A DNA stretch of 64,000 nt from Haematobia irritans (GCF_050003625.1 NC_134398.1:99861479-99925478), one strand, 5' to 3'. Counted from the first letter of the stretch, positions 44,038 to 57,543 are shown. The notes: generated by a model not told the origin, from the letters alone. Made by a program: numbers and translations.

Positions 44038-45395
44038 AGGCCGGTACTATGTTTGTTGGTGCGGAAAAAGTTCCACTCAATCAATCTTTCGTGTTGAAAA
44101 ATTATAGTGTTGACAATATATTTTGAAGGAAAAAACACCCATTTTGGTTCTTTTTTACGTTTCTTATTGCGAAATGTTATTGACAACCAGTGATTCCAAC
44201 TCCCGAAGGTCAAAAAGCACCAAAAATATATTTTAAATTCTAACATACCTCCTCCCACCACAAACTACTAAAGCCAGCTAAAATTCAATGCTCTACTAAA
44301 ACTTCCAAAGATGTATTATAGAACTTTTGTTTTGAAGCATGATTTGATTATGAAATTATTAACTTCTATTCAAGTGTACATCTTGATAAGTTTGAATGCT
44401 TTCATCCAATTCAATTTGATCAGTAATGTCTTTAAAATTTCACATTATTTTTTTCAGAGGAGAAAAACATTTTTTCGACATAAAATTTCGAAATATTAAT
44501 ATTGGGAGTATATTTCTAATTTCAGTTATGAGTGCTTATGTGAATTTATTACAAATGTTTTTACAGGCATCTTTATCAAGTACAGAAATTCGTCACCCGC
44601 CGCTAAGCGTTTCTAAAGAATACCCTAAATACCAATATTGATTAAAAAAAGAGTCAATACCACCTTAATAAAAATCAAATTCTATATTTGGCAATACAGT
44701 TGAATTTCTTAAGTTTTTGAAAGTCTAATCCGAATTTTTGTATGAAAAGATATTTTATACTGTTAGTTAATACTGTTCAAATTGAAAAAAGCACTAAATA
44801 AAAATTCCAGAAAGCACCAAGTTGGTGCTTCTTTTGAAAAGGCACTAAAAAGGCAATCTGGTGCTTTTTGGAAATATGACAGCACTAAATTTGGTGCTAA
44901 AAGCACCAAATTGGCATCACTGTTGACAACTTCGCAAAATGTCACAAAATGATTACATATACATACGCAACTAGTGGCTCGATTGTATACACACCCACGC
45001 ATACATGCTAATTGATTTGAAAAAGAAGAAGCATGGCCATTTATTTTACAAATAACTTTAGTTTTAAAAAACTAATTTTACAATGCACTGAGGCACTGCA
45101 ATTGATGTTGCAAAACAAGCATTAGCACTTCAACCAACATTTATAATACCGTGGCAGCAACGAATGGAATCACAAGAATTGATTGATATGTTCCAATAAA
45201 ATGCAGCATTGTAAAATTGTTTTTTTTAACCCAAAGTTATTTGTGACATTTTGCGATGTTGTCAATAATCGCAAAAACGTGCCAAAATGGCTGTTTTTTT
45301 TTTCTTCAAAATATATTTTCAACACTATCATTTTTCAACGCGAAAGAATGATTGAGGGGAACTTTTTCCGCACCAACAAAAAGAGTACCGACCTT
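44038..45395. mobile_element. TIR element with ~140-bp inverted ends
   Basis: Ends AGGCCGGTACTATGTTTG and inverted AAGGTCGGTACTCTTTTTG. Similarity extends more than 100 bp inwards (GTTGGTGCGGAAAAAGTTCC on both sides). Superfamily unknown; no TSD recognised. A hAT element is nested at 44188-44922. No transposase. Confidence 0.7.
44188..44922. mobile_element. hAT-type non-autonomous element
   Basis: 735 bp, ends CAGTGATTCCAACTCCCG and inverted CAGTGATGCCAATTTGG. Perfect 8-bp TSD TTGACAAC (44180-44187 and 44923-44930). Repeated GGTGCT/AGCACC motifs near the ends. No ORF. Confidence 0.9.
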
Positions 45396-45479
45396 AAGAT
45401 AACATAATAAGGACACCATAAACGAGTCAACAAATTTACAACAAAGTATATTTATTACAAACATGCTCCACATAGCTGC

Positions 45480-46790
45480 GTAATACATTGTTAATGTTTA
45501 AATTCATCATTGAAGTATCTACCCTTATTTCGTCTTCATTTTGGAAACTTCAATTATCAGGTAACATTAGGTGACACTAACCTTTTGGGGAAAAATTGTT
45601 TATGAATTTCTTATATTTCTTATATTAACTAAAAGTAAAGAAGAAAATCATTGGCGCCAAATCATGACCATTTTAACCATACAGTAGTTCATTCTTATTA
45701 TTTTTGGAAATCGTACGAAAATCTTCTTTTGCTTTAGTTCATATTGAACTTATGTGTACTATCATTGAACTTTATACTCACGTTTAGTTCATAAAATTTT
45801 TGAGACATATTTTTAAGTAAGATTTCATTAAGCTGTGGAAAATTTCGATAAAAATAATAAAATTTAACTACAAGCAAATAAATTTTTTGCAATAAAAATA
45901 AGTTAAATTTAGCGTTAGTTTAACTACGAAAAAATTTTTTGTGAGGTTTACCACAAATATATAAGATTTGTTCAATAAAATCATTCCATATATAAATTCA
46001 ATTCAGTTGAATTTTTTATTGTGTAGTACACAGAAAAAAAAACACCAAACTATTTCCAATTAAAAAGTTAATTGAAGTTGAAAATTTTTTCAATTAATAA
46101 ATTAATTGATACAATTAACTTTTTAATCAAGACAGAAGCATTAATTTAATTAAGTCAGTGATTGAAATTTAAATTGTTAATTAAAAAAGATAATTGATAA
46201 ATTAACGTTTTAATCAATCTCGGAAAAAAGTGATGGATTTTTTTGTTTTAATTTTTAAATAAAAATTTATTTCCTTTTTAATTTTTAAATAAAAATCAAT
46301 TTTTTTGTAAAACTAAAAACACAAAGTTGAATAAGAAAGTAATTGAATATAGTTACGTTTTTAATTCAAAAAATTGAGTTTTGCAATCAACGTCAATTAA
46401 ATTTTTAATTGAATCAATTAAAAAATTAATTGAAATTTTCAAATCAAATCAATTAATTTTTTTATGCCCTATTAAAACTGTGATTGATACTATCATTTTC
46501 GTGATTGAAGACATTTCAATCAAAAAATATGTTGGATCGTGATTAAATAAGAATTTTTTTGTGTATAGTGCTACATAAATATAGGAAAATGTTAACTAAT
46601 ATATAGAATGCATTCTAATTTCAACGAAAATCACATCGTTCAAACAAATAAAAATGTCTTTGGCGCTATAGAAAGTTCAACTTTTTTCAAATGTTTTTGG
46701 TGCTATAGGAAGTTCAACTTTCTTCAAAATTAGTTCATTTTAACTTAAAGAAGGCGAAGGCAACACAAATAAAGTATGGTTCATCAGACA
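45480..46790 (+). mobile_element. Degraded copy of the 1.4-kb MITE family (50529/52588)
   Basis: Shares CTTCATTTTGGAAACTTC with AATTATCAGGTAA, ACCACAAATATATAAG and AAATATAGGAAAATGTTAAC with 50529-51974. Two smaller MITEs are inserted (about 45605-45945 and 46029-46563). The first is a reverse piece of the 37147 family. Outer ends were not identified with certainty. Confidence 0.6.
46029..46563. mobile_element. 535-bp CAATTAA-rich MITE
   Basis: Ends CACAGAAAAAAAAACACC and TTTTTTTGTG with TA on both sides (46027-46028 and 46564-46565). The empty site GTAGTATAGTG is visible in the related element near 51797. Dense AATTAATTGA motifs. No ORF. Confidence 0.82.
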
Positions 46791-47009
46791 AATTTAGGTC
46801 CATTATTCAATAAAATAGACCTGGTTAGCATACAATCAAGAATTAAACTTTCATGAAATGATTTTATACTCACACCACATATTTATTTTAGCACCATTCT
46901 CCCACGTTCATGAGAGTTGCTTTGAATTTTGTTTACAACTTTCATGATCCACGCGTGAATCACGTATGTCACGACAAGTTCGTGTGACGCGCACATGGCG
47001 ACTAAGATA

Positions 47010-47318
47010 ACCAGCAAAACAACTTTGAAGTATTTCTAAAGTCACAACTTTAAAAGCACATCCAAAAATGTCCTACCTAAGATGTCCTTTATTTTAATAA
47101 TTCATGAAGATTTTTAATTAATTTTTTTATAACTCGCTTTTTTCATATTTTTAAAGAGTAGTTTTAACTTTTTGTTGTTTAACTTGTTTCAAATAGGTTA
47201 AAAATAGAGTAAGGGTAAATGGTACAAATTATTTGTCGAAAAAAATGCTAAATCCAATCTAAACAAATTGCGACATTTGACATTTTCAGAACTTTTTTGG
47301 CGACGCGTTTTTGCTGGG
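47010..47318. mobile_element. CCCAGCAAAAA MITE, internally deleted
   Basis: Left end ACCAGCAAAACAACTTTG, right end TTTTTGCTGGG. Collinear with both ends of 39383-39935 but about 240 bp shorter. Confidence 0.7.
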
Positions 47319-47974
47319 TAGTGAAACGAAAGAAGAAAGTATAAATAGAAGACTTGATTATTTAGCAGTCTAAGTGGCAGCATGAGACAACATTTTGACA
47401 CATTTATTGGAATCAATTTTATGTTATTTAATCCCACATAAATCGTTCATTATATTGGCTGGCATTCTTACAAAGTGTTTTCCCTTTCAAACCCCCCTTT
47501 TGAATGACCTTTCAGTAAATGGTAATCTTATATTGTGTTATATATTTTTAGGATTTTTTGGCAAAATTTCTACGATGGATATTAAAATCATAAATCTTCA
47601 AACAGATGGCGTGCTGTGCAAAAGCGAGTCTACAAGTCAAGATTCTGTTCATCATGTGCATGCATACAAACAAATTTAACTTTCTTACCTATGAACTGCA
47701 TTTACTTTGCATACTTTGAAAAGATTTCCCGTACATACAAAGTATAAAACGATTTGGACGTGAACGCAAAACAGAACAAAATTTAATCCATTCTGAAGAT
47801 TAATATCGCCATTTTATTGCCAATAATAATTGCTCATAACATTATAAAAATGGTTAATTTGATAATATTTTGCACCTAGATTGTGTTATTGAATTAAATG
47901 TGATTTTTTATTCAGAAGTTTTAAAACAACAGTTAATATTATTTAATTGGCGACCAAATGTTCTGGAGTACATA
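47319..47974. other. No gene seen
   Basis: A 94-codon open frame (47395-47679, plus) has no recognised motif and no supporting splice context. Treated as chance. Confidence 0.4.
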
Positions 47975-50061
47975 CACACAAAAAAATTTTTTTTGATTTC
48001 AATCACGAAAATCGCGGATTCAATCATTTTTTTAATTGAAATGTCTTCAATCACGAAAATGATAGTATCAATCACCCATTTTGATTGAAAACCAACACGA
48101 TTTTCAATTAAAAATTTAATTGACTTTTGTCACGGAATCAATTAATTGTGTGATTGAATCAATTAAAAACGTGATTGATTTTTAACATAAAATTCAATCA
48201 CAGTTTTAATTGAATCAATTAAAATTTTAATTAATTTCGCGACAAAATTCAATCAACTATTTGATTCATTCAATTAAATAATTAATTGAAATTGGTTATA
48301 AATTTCGATCAAAAATTTATATATTGCGACCATAAAACCGTATTTAGTTTTATTTGAAATAAAAGAAAATATGTGTTTCTTATAATATTTAATATTTTAT
48401 TATTTTTTTAATTATGCAAAAGACAAATAAATTTGTTTCTTTTCATTTGTGTTTTGTTCTAACATAACTTACAAATACAATTACTATCAATAACAACTAT
48501 AGGGTGAAAAAATAAATTATATAAATCATTAGCTTCCTTATAATAATAACCATGTTAGCATGTTCCTTCTAATATGTAGATGCGCCTAGATTTCCAATAA
48601 ATCAGCAGACTGTAAACTAAATTAGTTTTTCTGAAAGTAAACAGAATAATTCGAATTTAATTTTGTTCAATTAAAAGTTAATTTTGTTAAACATTACCTG
48701 CATAGAATATCAAGTTCAATTCTTAGTTCCAGGTTGCAGATTTATAATCTTCTTTTGCAGTTGTAGTCTTTTAGCATAAAAAGGTGTATTAAGGAGCTCG
48801 GTAATTTAATTTTAGTAACAATTCCTTTCCAAAATTTCCGCACATTGAAATCGTCTATTAAAATTTGAACCAATCAAAGACAAAAAATAATGGGAAAGCA
48901 ATGTACTATTTGGTATTATATTGATGATACTTTGCAAATTCTGGAAATAGTTAAAAATATAAATGGAAAATACATATTTTTATTATTTTCGGATATTTTT
49001 CATATTTTTAAATCCAAAAGAAAGAACTTTTTTACCATTACATAATTCAGCTCATTAGTTTATATACCAGATATACTGCTCTCTACTTGGGTTCAAACTG
49101 AAAAAGGCAGGTAAAATGAAAATGCAATTTAATGCCAATACCACTTCGCAACTTCAAGGTGAATCTTCCAACAAACCCATACCGCTTTTGGTTTTAAGAA
49201 AACTAGGAGTGAAAAAAATTTATAATTTTAAAAGATCAATACGGTACCCACTTTTTTATTGCAAACATATTCTTATATATTTGATAAAATGGTGGAGTTG
49301 ATGGGATTGATTGGTCAATTTCACGAAATAAAATTGGTCACTAAAAGAAATGAAAAAAATATATATATTCCATTGAAGCCGTTTAATGTAAACAGGCTTC
49401 AATGGCAAACGGTATTCACATTTCATAATATCTTACCTTCAATAAACGTAGATTGTTTTCCATTTTTACAATACCACAAAACACAAACACAGGTAATTTC
49501 AAATGCGTTCTCTCATATATTTTTTCAAACCTTTACCACGTGGCCATTTGTTGTTGCACACTTTATTTATTTCAACCCTTTGCTATGATTTGTTGTTGCG
49601 TTCAATATATTTATGCACACATTTTGAATGCAGCAGACAGAATGTCGCCAATCATGTTTTTCAATTTACGCGAAAAACAAAAACCCAACCGTTCGTTATG
49701 AGTTACTTCAACAGACTGATCTCTCCATCATACCTTGTTGAATAAATACCCATTCTCTTGTTCTCTTTTCGCTCTTTCCATTGCTCAAAATTGGTGATTG
49801 GATCAATCACATGTGTAATTGGAAACGGAAAAAATGTCAATCACGTTTGTAATTGAAAATTATTTTCGAATTGATTAACAAATTGATTGAATCAATTAAT
49901 ATTTTAATTGGAAACGTAACAAATATCAATCAATTTTTTAATTGGTTTTTATTCGGATTTGATTAAATAATTAATTGAATCAATTAACATATTAATTGAA
50001 TCCGTTTCCAAATTCAATTAAGTGTTTAATTGAAAAAATTTTGGTCATAATTTTTTGTGTG
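47975..50061. mobile_element. 2.1-kb MITE-like element with TA duplication
   Basis: Ends CACACAAAAAAATTTTTTTT and inverted CACACAAAAAATTATG, TA flanks (47973-47974 and 50062-50063). Both ends carry ~250-bp blocks of CAATTAA/TTAATTG direct and inverted motifs. The 1.5-kb middle has a 109-codon open frame (49259-49588) without recognised similarity. Possibly a non-autonomous Tc1/mariner-type element. Confidence 0.65.
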
Positions 50062-50063
50062 TA

Positions 50064-50526
50064 GACTCAAAATATCAATTAAGAACAGTTCAACGACTAA
50101 TTTTATGATAAAATAAGCAACAAAAACAAACAAAATACAATCAGTTGCTCAACTTAATGTAAATAAGTAAGTACAGTCACAAGCCTTCGGAACAAATTAT
50201 ATTATGAGCTTCACGTCTCACCATGCCAACATTTACATTTTTATATTCCACACCCTTTTATAGTCAATTCGATGGCACGGAGTAAAAATTAATATACAGT
50301 TCAACGTTCTTGTATTTTGCTCGTTTCTTATTGCGGACAAAGCAAAAGGTGAAATCCCCTCAGAATTTTATACTCATCATCATAGGATGTTGTCAGATTA
50401 GGGGACTTTTCCCCAAACTGGGGGATTTTTTTCTCGTGATTGGAGATATTTGTTCGACGTTGGGGATTTGGCAGGGGTTTTTCCGGGGGTATTTCCACCA
50501 TCAATCACATAATATTAAATTTGCTA
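50064..50526. other. Unique sequence with a hAT-like relic
   Basis: 50385-50505 contains GGGGATTTTT blocks like those of the hAT element at 34187-34989. It is too decayed to bound. Nothing else seen. Confidence 0.4.
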
Positions 50527-50528
50527 TA

Positions 50529-51974
50529 CACCCAGAAAAAAGTGCCTTCGAAACTAAAGGAAAAATTTTTCATCAACATAGTTTATCCATTTTATTTCCA
50601 TTAAGGTAAATTTTTGTGAGAAATAATAAAATTTACTCGTTTCAGTAAAAAAATTCCTAAACTGTAAGCAGTTAGGAATAGTTCATTAACTAGAATAAGG
50701 CATGGAATTTTACTCATACTGTTTTCTTCGCTGGGTATAAGAATTTCCTACTGAACAAGAAAATTTTATTCACCGATAACAAAGCATTCGTAAAAATAAA
50801 CAAAAAACGAACTAAAACCAAGTTTCCTCAAAATTAGTAAAATTTCTTATAAAATGATAATTGCGACTTCCTTTATAATAGAAACTTTTCATATATACGA
50901 ACAACACTTGGCTTAGAAAAATATTTTAGTTCATTCGTACTAAGAAGTTTGCAATCCTTTCAAAACGTAAGGAAAAAAACTTGTTAGAATATAGGAAATG
51001 TTCCTATATTTCTATTGTCTACCTGTAATCGATACCTGTCATCGTAATCGATGTGTTTGCGCGTGGGTGTAATCGATATGTTTGCGCGTCGGTTGTTTTT
51101 TTCTAGTTGGAATCGCGTTGTTTTGGTATACGGAGAGATTGTTAAAAAATAATATGGTAAAATAATATAATAAATAGCAATTAAAATATATACAATATTT
51201 GTTATTTTAAATTAGTGAGAAAATTTTTCGTTTTTTGAAAATAAATCTATCAATGTCGTGATGGTGTATAAAGGAAGAAAACACCAGCAGAATAATTACC
51301 CTTTCATTTGTCTTCATTTTGGAATCTTCAAATATCAGGTAATATTCAGTGACGCTAACCTTTTGTTAAAATATAAAAAATGTTTTATCATTTTTTATAT
51401 TTGTAGGTATTGAAATTGTAAAAGGAGGACAAAATCGTTAGGAAGCAACTTATTAAAAGTGAAAAGTACAAGAAGAAGATGAAAAAGTGCGTTTTACAGT
51501 TGATAATATCACATGGAAATTGGAAATAGTGGAATAATAAACTAATATTTCAAGGACAGTCGATGCTGTTGATTCTTAATAAATATATTCAATATATTAA
51601 TAAAACATGTCTTTTATTGAAGATAAAATTGCTTATATAAATAAATAAAATTGTATTTAAAAACGAAGGCAAGCAGTTGTAATTATCAAGTAAAAGTTTT
51701 ACCACAAATATTTAAGATTTGTCCAAATGAATGAAAAAATTTTAATAAAATCATTCCATATATGAATTCAAATCAGTTAAATTTTTTCATTCTGTAGTAT
51801 AGTGGTACATAAATATAGGAAAATGTTAACTAATATATGGAATGCATTTTACCTAATTTCTACGAAAATCACATCGTTCAAACAAATAAAAATGTCTTTG
51901 GCGCTATACGAAGTTCAACTTTCTTCACAATGAGTTCATTTTAACTTAAAGAAATGGTCACTTTTTTTTGGGTG
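50529..51974 (+). mobile_element. 1.4-kb MITE, copy 1 of an inverted pair
   Basis: Ends CACCCAGAAAAAAGTGCC and inverted CACCCAAAAAAAAGTGACC, TA on both sides (50527-50528 and 51975-51976). The interior has a promoter-like cluster AATCGATACC, AATCGATG and AATCGATA with TGTTTGCGCG (51028-51090), resembling DRE sites. An intron-like GTAATA...TTGTAG follows (51338-51409). No long ORF. Confidence 0.75.
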
Positions 51975-52587
51975 TAGAATGTGTAAAAGTTAAGTACGAT
52001 AAGACTTATATGTCAATCCTGTTTACCACCTTCTTGACTTTAATATTTTTTTGTTTTCATGTTAGCCTGATATCAACTTTCTCGTTTCTCGTCAAAATCA
52101 ATTACTTTACATATGGGTGGGTGAGATGATTCAATTTGTGTCTTATATATTAATTTCATATGAAAATTACGAGAATCACTGCTCCCAAAAAAGCCCGTAT
52201 CTAAAAAAGGTATTCGGTTATGTTCTGGGTTTCACATGAAAGACTTGAGGAGAATTCCCCTTCTGTGAGTTCCCTCACAGAAGGGAAATTTTTTTTTAAT
52301 AGAATCGTTCTTATTACCAAAAAGAAGGATTTGAAAGCGAAGTAAGTCTTTTATTTTCAAGTTTTCTGCATCCTTGATAAGTATTGGGCGATAAAAATAA
52401 CATGAAGGCCCTTTAAAAATCAGATTTAAAAATATACCACAAATTGACCAAGATTCCCCTTTCACTTGTTGCAAAAAAATTTCGGTTGCTTAAAAGCAGC
52501 TGACTTTATATATGTTCGAAACGAGAGTGTTGCAAGATTTTGAAAAAACGCATTGAAACTTTGTAATTGAAAATATGTGTGCTAATA
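51975..52587. other. Spacer of the inverted pair
   Basis: 613 bp unique sequence. No ORF or RNA gene recognised. Confidence 0.5.
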
Positions 52588-53985
52588 CACCCAGAAAAAA
52601 GTGACCCCTTCTTTAAGTTAAAATGAACTCATTGTGAAGAAAGTTGAACTTCGTATAGCGCCAAAGCCATTTTTATTTGTTTGAACGATGTGATTTTCGT
52701 AGAAATTAGGAATAATGTATTCCATATATTAGTTAACATTTTCCTATATTTATGTACCACTATACTACAGAATGAAAAAAATTAACTAATTTGAATTCAT
52801 ATATGGAATGATTTTATTGAAATTTTTTTCATTCATTTGGACAAATCTTACACATTTGTGGTAAAACTTTTACTTCATAATTAGAACTGCTTACCTTCGT
52901 TTTTAAATACAATTTATGTTTTATTAATATATTGAATATATTTATTAAGAATCAACAGCATCGAATCTCTTTGAAATATTAGTTTATTATTCCACTATTT
53001 CCAATTTCCGTGTGATATTATCAACTGTAAAACGCACTTTTTCTTCTTCTTGTACTTTTCACTTTTAATAAGTTGCTGCCTAACGATTTTGTCCTCCTTT
53101 TACAATTTCAATACCTACAAATATAAAAAATCATAAAACATTTTTGTTCCAAAAGGTTAGCGTCACTGAATATTACCTGATAATTGAAGATTCCAAAATG
53201 AAGACAAATGAAAGGGTTGTTATTCTGCTGGTGTTTTCTTCCTTTATACACTATCACGAACATTGATAGATTTATTTTTAAAAACGAAAAATTTTCTCAC
53301 TAATTTAAAATAACAAATATTTTATATATTTTATTTGTTATTTATTACATTATTTTACCATATTATTTTTTAACAATCTCTCCGTATACCAAAACAACGC
53401 GATTCCAACTAGAAAAAACAACCGACGCGCAAACATATCGATTACACCCACGCGCAAACACATCGATTACGATGACAGGTATCGATTACAGGTAGACAAT
53501 AGAAATTTAGGAAAATTTCCTATATTCTAACAAGTGTGTTTCCTTAAGTTTTGAAAGGATTGCATACTTCTTAGTACGAATGAACTAAAATATTTTTCTA
53601 TGCCAAGTGTTGTTCGTATGTATGAAAAACTTTCTATTATAAAGGAAGTCGCAATTATCATTTTATAAGAAATTTTACTAATTTTGAGGAAACTTGGTTT
53701 TAGTTCGGTTTTTGTTTATTTTTACGAATGCTTTGTTATCGGTGAATAAAATTTTCTTTTTCAGTAGTAAATTCTTATACCCAGCGAAGAAAATAGTATG
53801 AGTAAAATTCCATGCCTTATTCTAGTTAATGAACTATTCCTAACTGCTTACAGTTTAGGATTTTTTTACTGAAACGAGTAAATTTTATTATTTTTCACAA
53901 AAATTTACCTTGGAGGAAATAAAATCGATAAACTATATTGATGAAATTTTTTTCCTTTAGTTTCGAAGGCACTTTTTTCTGGGTG
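52588..53985 (-). mobile_element. 1.4-kb MITE, copy 2 of an inverted pair
   Basis: Reverse-complement copy of 50529-51974 with its own TA flanks (52586-52587 and 53986-53987). Differences are scattered substitutions and small indels. The AATCGAT/TTTGCGCG cluster is conserved (53399-53490). Confidence 0.78.
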
Positions 53986-54135
53986 TACTTTTTAGATTAC
54001 AACGAAGTATGTATGAATATGATCATTAAGAGTAGCTAAAAATTTATAGACTGAACTTCTAGGTTCAATTAATGTTTTATTTCATAAAAATCTAAATAAC
54101 TCGACAATTAATTTGTAAGAAAGCAACTAAAAGTG

Positions 54136-57016
54136 CACTGAAAAAACAGTGAACCCTTTTCCATTGCAAAATGAACTAAACTGTAGTAATATTGACCATG
54201 ATTTAGCCCTTAAGATTTTTTTCAACTTGTCTTGTTTATAGTTCTCTTAAATTTTAGTTCATCTATAACATTGTAGTTTAGTTCATTTTTACAACACCAT
54301 AAGATTTATATACTCCTACCAAGTTAAAAAGTCAGTATTATTTTGGTTTACTTGCTTATTTTGTGGGAAACCCGATAATAAAAATTGGTTAACAGTCTCT
54401 TTAAAATGTCGACGACTAAACTATTTTTAAATCAATCATTCCACAGTAAAGAGAAATTAAATAATTAAAGGAACAACAAACCGTTTTACTAATTTGAACA
54501 TTTTCATACATTAAAATTAAACTTTCTTTAAGCAAAAGTACTTTATTATAAAAACTTATGATGAAAGTTCTTAATACAATGTTTTTTGTGAATACAAGTT
54601 ATGACCACGTGGAACAGAGAGTAGTTAATTTGAACCCGCTGTTTGGACATCCTTTTTTTATTCATCGTAGGTAATTTTTCACATATCTTTCCGGGAAAAA
54701 TGGAAACAATAATGAAAATTGTTAAAAATTAACACTTTGTAATGAAATATACTTTTTAATTCTTCATTTTAGCTTGTAACTTACCATATTTGGGGGCATT
54801 TTATCAAATGGTGTAAGGAATTCAACTTTTCGTTGGAAAACGTATCTCATAAAATTGGTACCTGAAACAATTACAGAAATAATGAAGTATTCTAAATAAA
54901 CTCATAAAACTGTGTTGTTGTCGATGTGAAGGATATAATAAAAAAATTTTCTAGTTGAAAGAAAGCCAAAGTTTTAATATAAAACTTACCAATTCTCTAT
55001 TAAATTCTACGCTGAGGGGAAATATAAAAAGTTGTCAAAATTTATTTGGGTTACTCTGAAATTAAATATTTATTTTTTACATTAAATAAAATTATTAAAT
55101 AGGGTTTCAAAAAATCTAATGAAAAAATAATAATATGCATAAAAACCAAATATTCTTGATAACCCTAGACAGTCATCATTCGTCAAAATGACACGTAATT
55201 TCATTGTCGATTTAAAATGCATTTTAGTCTATTGGGAAAAGGTAACTTTAAATTATACTAATTCGACCGTTTTATGAATTTTTGTTTTATACTACTTAAA
55301 ACCAAATTGAATAAGAAAATAAATTCAAGTTTGGTTCACTTTTTCGATCACGATGAAAATTATAGCGTCTTGAAATCAGCCGTAGTCAAAATGACGAAGG
55401 ATGACGTTAATGTACAAAAAATAATCATGACTGTCCAGGGTTAAAAGAAAGTTAAAGAATCCTTACCAATTCACTATTAAATTACAGGCAAAGGAGTACT
55501 AAAAATTTGTCCAAATTTTTAAGGGGTTATTCTGAAATTAAATATTTGTTTTTACATTAAAAATATTACATTGGTTTCCAAAAAAATTGATTAAAGAAAT
55601 ACTAAAATAAGGCATTAAAAACCTGTAATTTTGATGATAAAAAGGTCACAAAAACGTAAATATTCTAGTTGAAATAAAGCCAATTTTTAAAAGAAAACTT
55701 ACCAATTCTCTATTTTTCAAATTTGTTCGAATCCATCTGGAGTTGCTCTGAAATTAAATATTGTTTTTACAACAAAGAAAAACATTAAACTAGTTTCAAA
55801 AAAAAAAATAATAATTAACACATAATAATATACATAAAAATATTCTTTTTAAAAGAAAGTCTTATTAAAAAAATACTTACCAATTTATGAATAAACTATA
55901 CGCTGAGATATAACAAAAATTTTCCAAATTCATGTGGAATTGAATATTAATTTTTTACATTGAAAAATAAAAAGTTCAATACACTTTCAATTTCAACATA
56001 TTTTCCTAAATATTCTTAATAACTTTTTTCTAAACTACCGAAAAAATATTAATAACTTTCATTTAAAATGTTTAATAAACAAACACCAATATATGTCTCA
56101 AAAATCCAAAATATTCCATGCCTTTATATTCCCTTGTTGCATACCTACTTAAAAGATGCAACAGCCCAGGCCAACGCCAACTATACAACTGAAGCATGCC
56201 AAACAAAACCAAGCAAAGCCAAAACATTACTACAACAACAAAAACACATGTGCTTTTATTGAAAACAACACCTCATCCAGCCAAATAAACCATCCGCGAA
56301 TAACAAACACACACGCACACAAACCACTAAATGAACAAAAATAAAAACAACCCCACGCTCATGTATACACAACAAAACTCAAGTAACATCATCTTTACAT
56401 TAATCACATTCCACTATGCCGATAAAGATCCCTGTACTATGTATGCATTAGTTCATCGCATCTGCTGACAATTTACTCTTAGAATAATATTCGTAAAGGC
56501 ACGTCAGTTTATGAACGATGAAACGTTTAACTTAAAATTTCCAAAATTTTCATGAAATGTTATCCACCATTTTTGACGAAAATGTCTATAAATGTAATTA
56601 CATGTGAACTAAAAATATTTCATTGGGTAATTTTTTACCAACAATTATTAACTATAGGAATTGTCAGTAAGAAATTGCTATCCACCTTCAAGTTCATTTT
56701 TCGTAAAAAAATATTTTCTCATACAAAAAAATCTTATAGTAAATGGCACTTATTATTTAGAAAATACTTTACATTTCACAAGTAGTTTTATAGCATGACA
56801 AACGAATTTTTAACTACCAGTTAAGAAATTTTTTAAGGAAATTTCCATCGTATTTTGTAGGCCATGAACTAAACGATTGCTACTTAGAATTTGTAAAATT
56901 TCCTTTCGAGTAGTTAATTTTCGTTGAAGATACGAAAAATGAACTAAAATTCTGGAAAATTCTTGTAATAAATTATTGTAAAAATCTTCTTAAATTTACG
57001 AGATACTTTTTTTGTG
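54136..57016 (-). mobile_element. Solo copy (C) of the foldback-like arm
   Basis: 2881 bp from CACTGAAAAAACAGTGAACC to TACTTTTTTTGTG. Collinear with arms A and B but without their large insertions; it does carry the TTAA MITE. Exon-like modules read on the minus strand: candidate first exon 56227-56145 (ATG, hydrophobic MFWLCLVLFGMLQLYS), 54990-55055 and 54795-54870. The last acceptor is lost (CCGG for CCAG). No TSD was recognised at its ends. Confidence 0.72.
55163..55440. mobile_element. piggyBac-type MITE, copy 2
   Basis: Ends CCCTAGACAGTC and GACTGTCCAGGG. Right flank TTAA (55441-55444), left flank ATAA. Inverted relative to the host arm in the same way as 25052-25332, so the two are one ancestral insertion. 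Confidence 0.82.
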
Positions 57017-57031
57017 TAGTTCCACACTATT

Positions 57032-57543
57032 CCCAGCAAAAAAATTGGGAGTTGTTCTAAAGGTACAACTTTAAAAGCACTTCCAAAAATTTCCTCACAA
57101 AGAAGTTAATTATTTTAACTACACAGGAAGATTTTTTACTTATTTTTTTCATATTTTAATGGGTAATTTTTTGTTTTCTTTTTTTCAAAGTTTTAAAAAA
57201 GAGTAAGAATAAATAAAATGGTAAAAATAATTCAAATCCATTATGTAAAAATCGATAATTTTTGAAAATATTCGAGGGAAAACGTTTCAAACAAGCGTTA
57301 GAATGCATTAAAAACCATAAAAATTATAAAAATTATTATTTGGGAAAATATCACAAAATTTTTTAATTTACATTCAAAACACTGAATTCGGATCACACCT
57401 TAAGAATTGATGCAAATTCATTGCAACGGGTGTTGAAACGGTGAACATTCGTCCTATGACAACATTGCTTCTCCGCCAATTTTACACCACTTCCGGATCC
57501 AAAACACATTTTCACTTCTTTTTTGGCGATGCTTTTTTGCAGC
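57032..57543. mobile_element. CCCAGCAAAAA MITE, near complete
   Basis: Left end CCCAGCAAAAAAATTGGG, right end TTTTTTGCAGC. Collinear with 39383-39935 in reverse. Sits 15 bp from the end of arm C. Confidence 0.75.

Noticed and set aside
47395..47679. 94-codon ORF as a host gene
   Set aside because: No motif, no splice signals, no repeat in the window. Length is within chance expectation for AT-rich DNA of this size.
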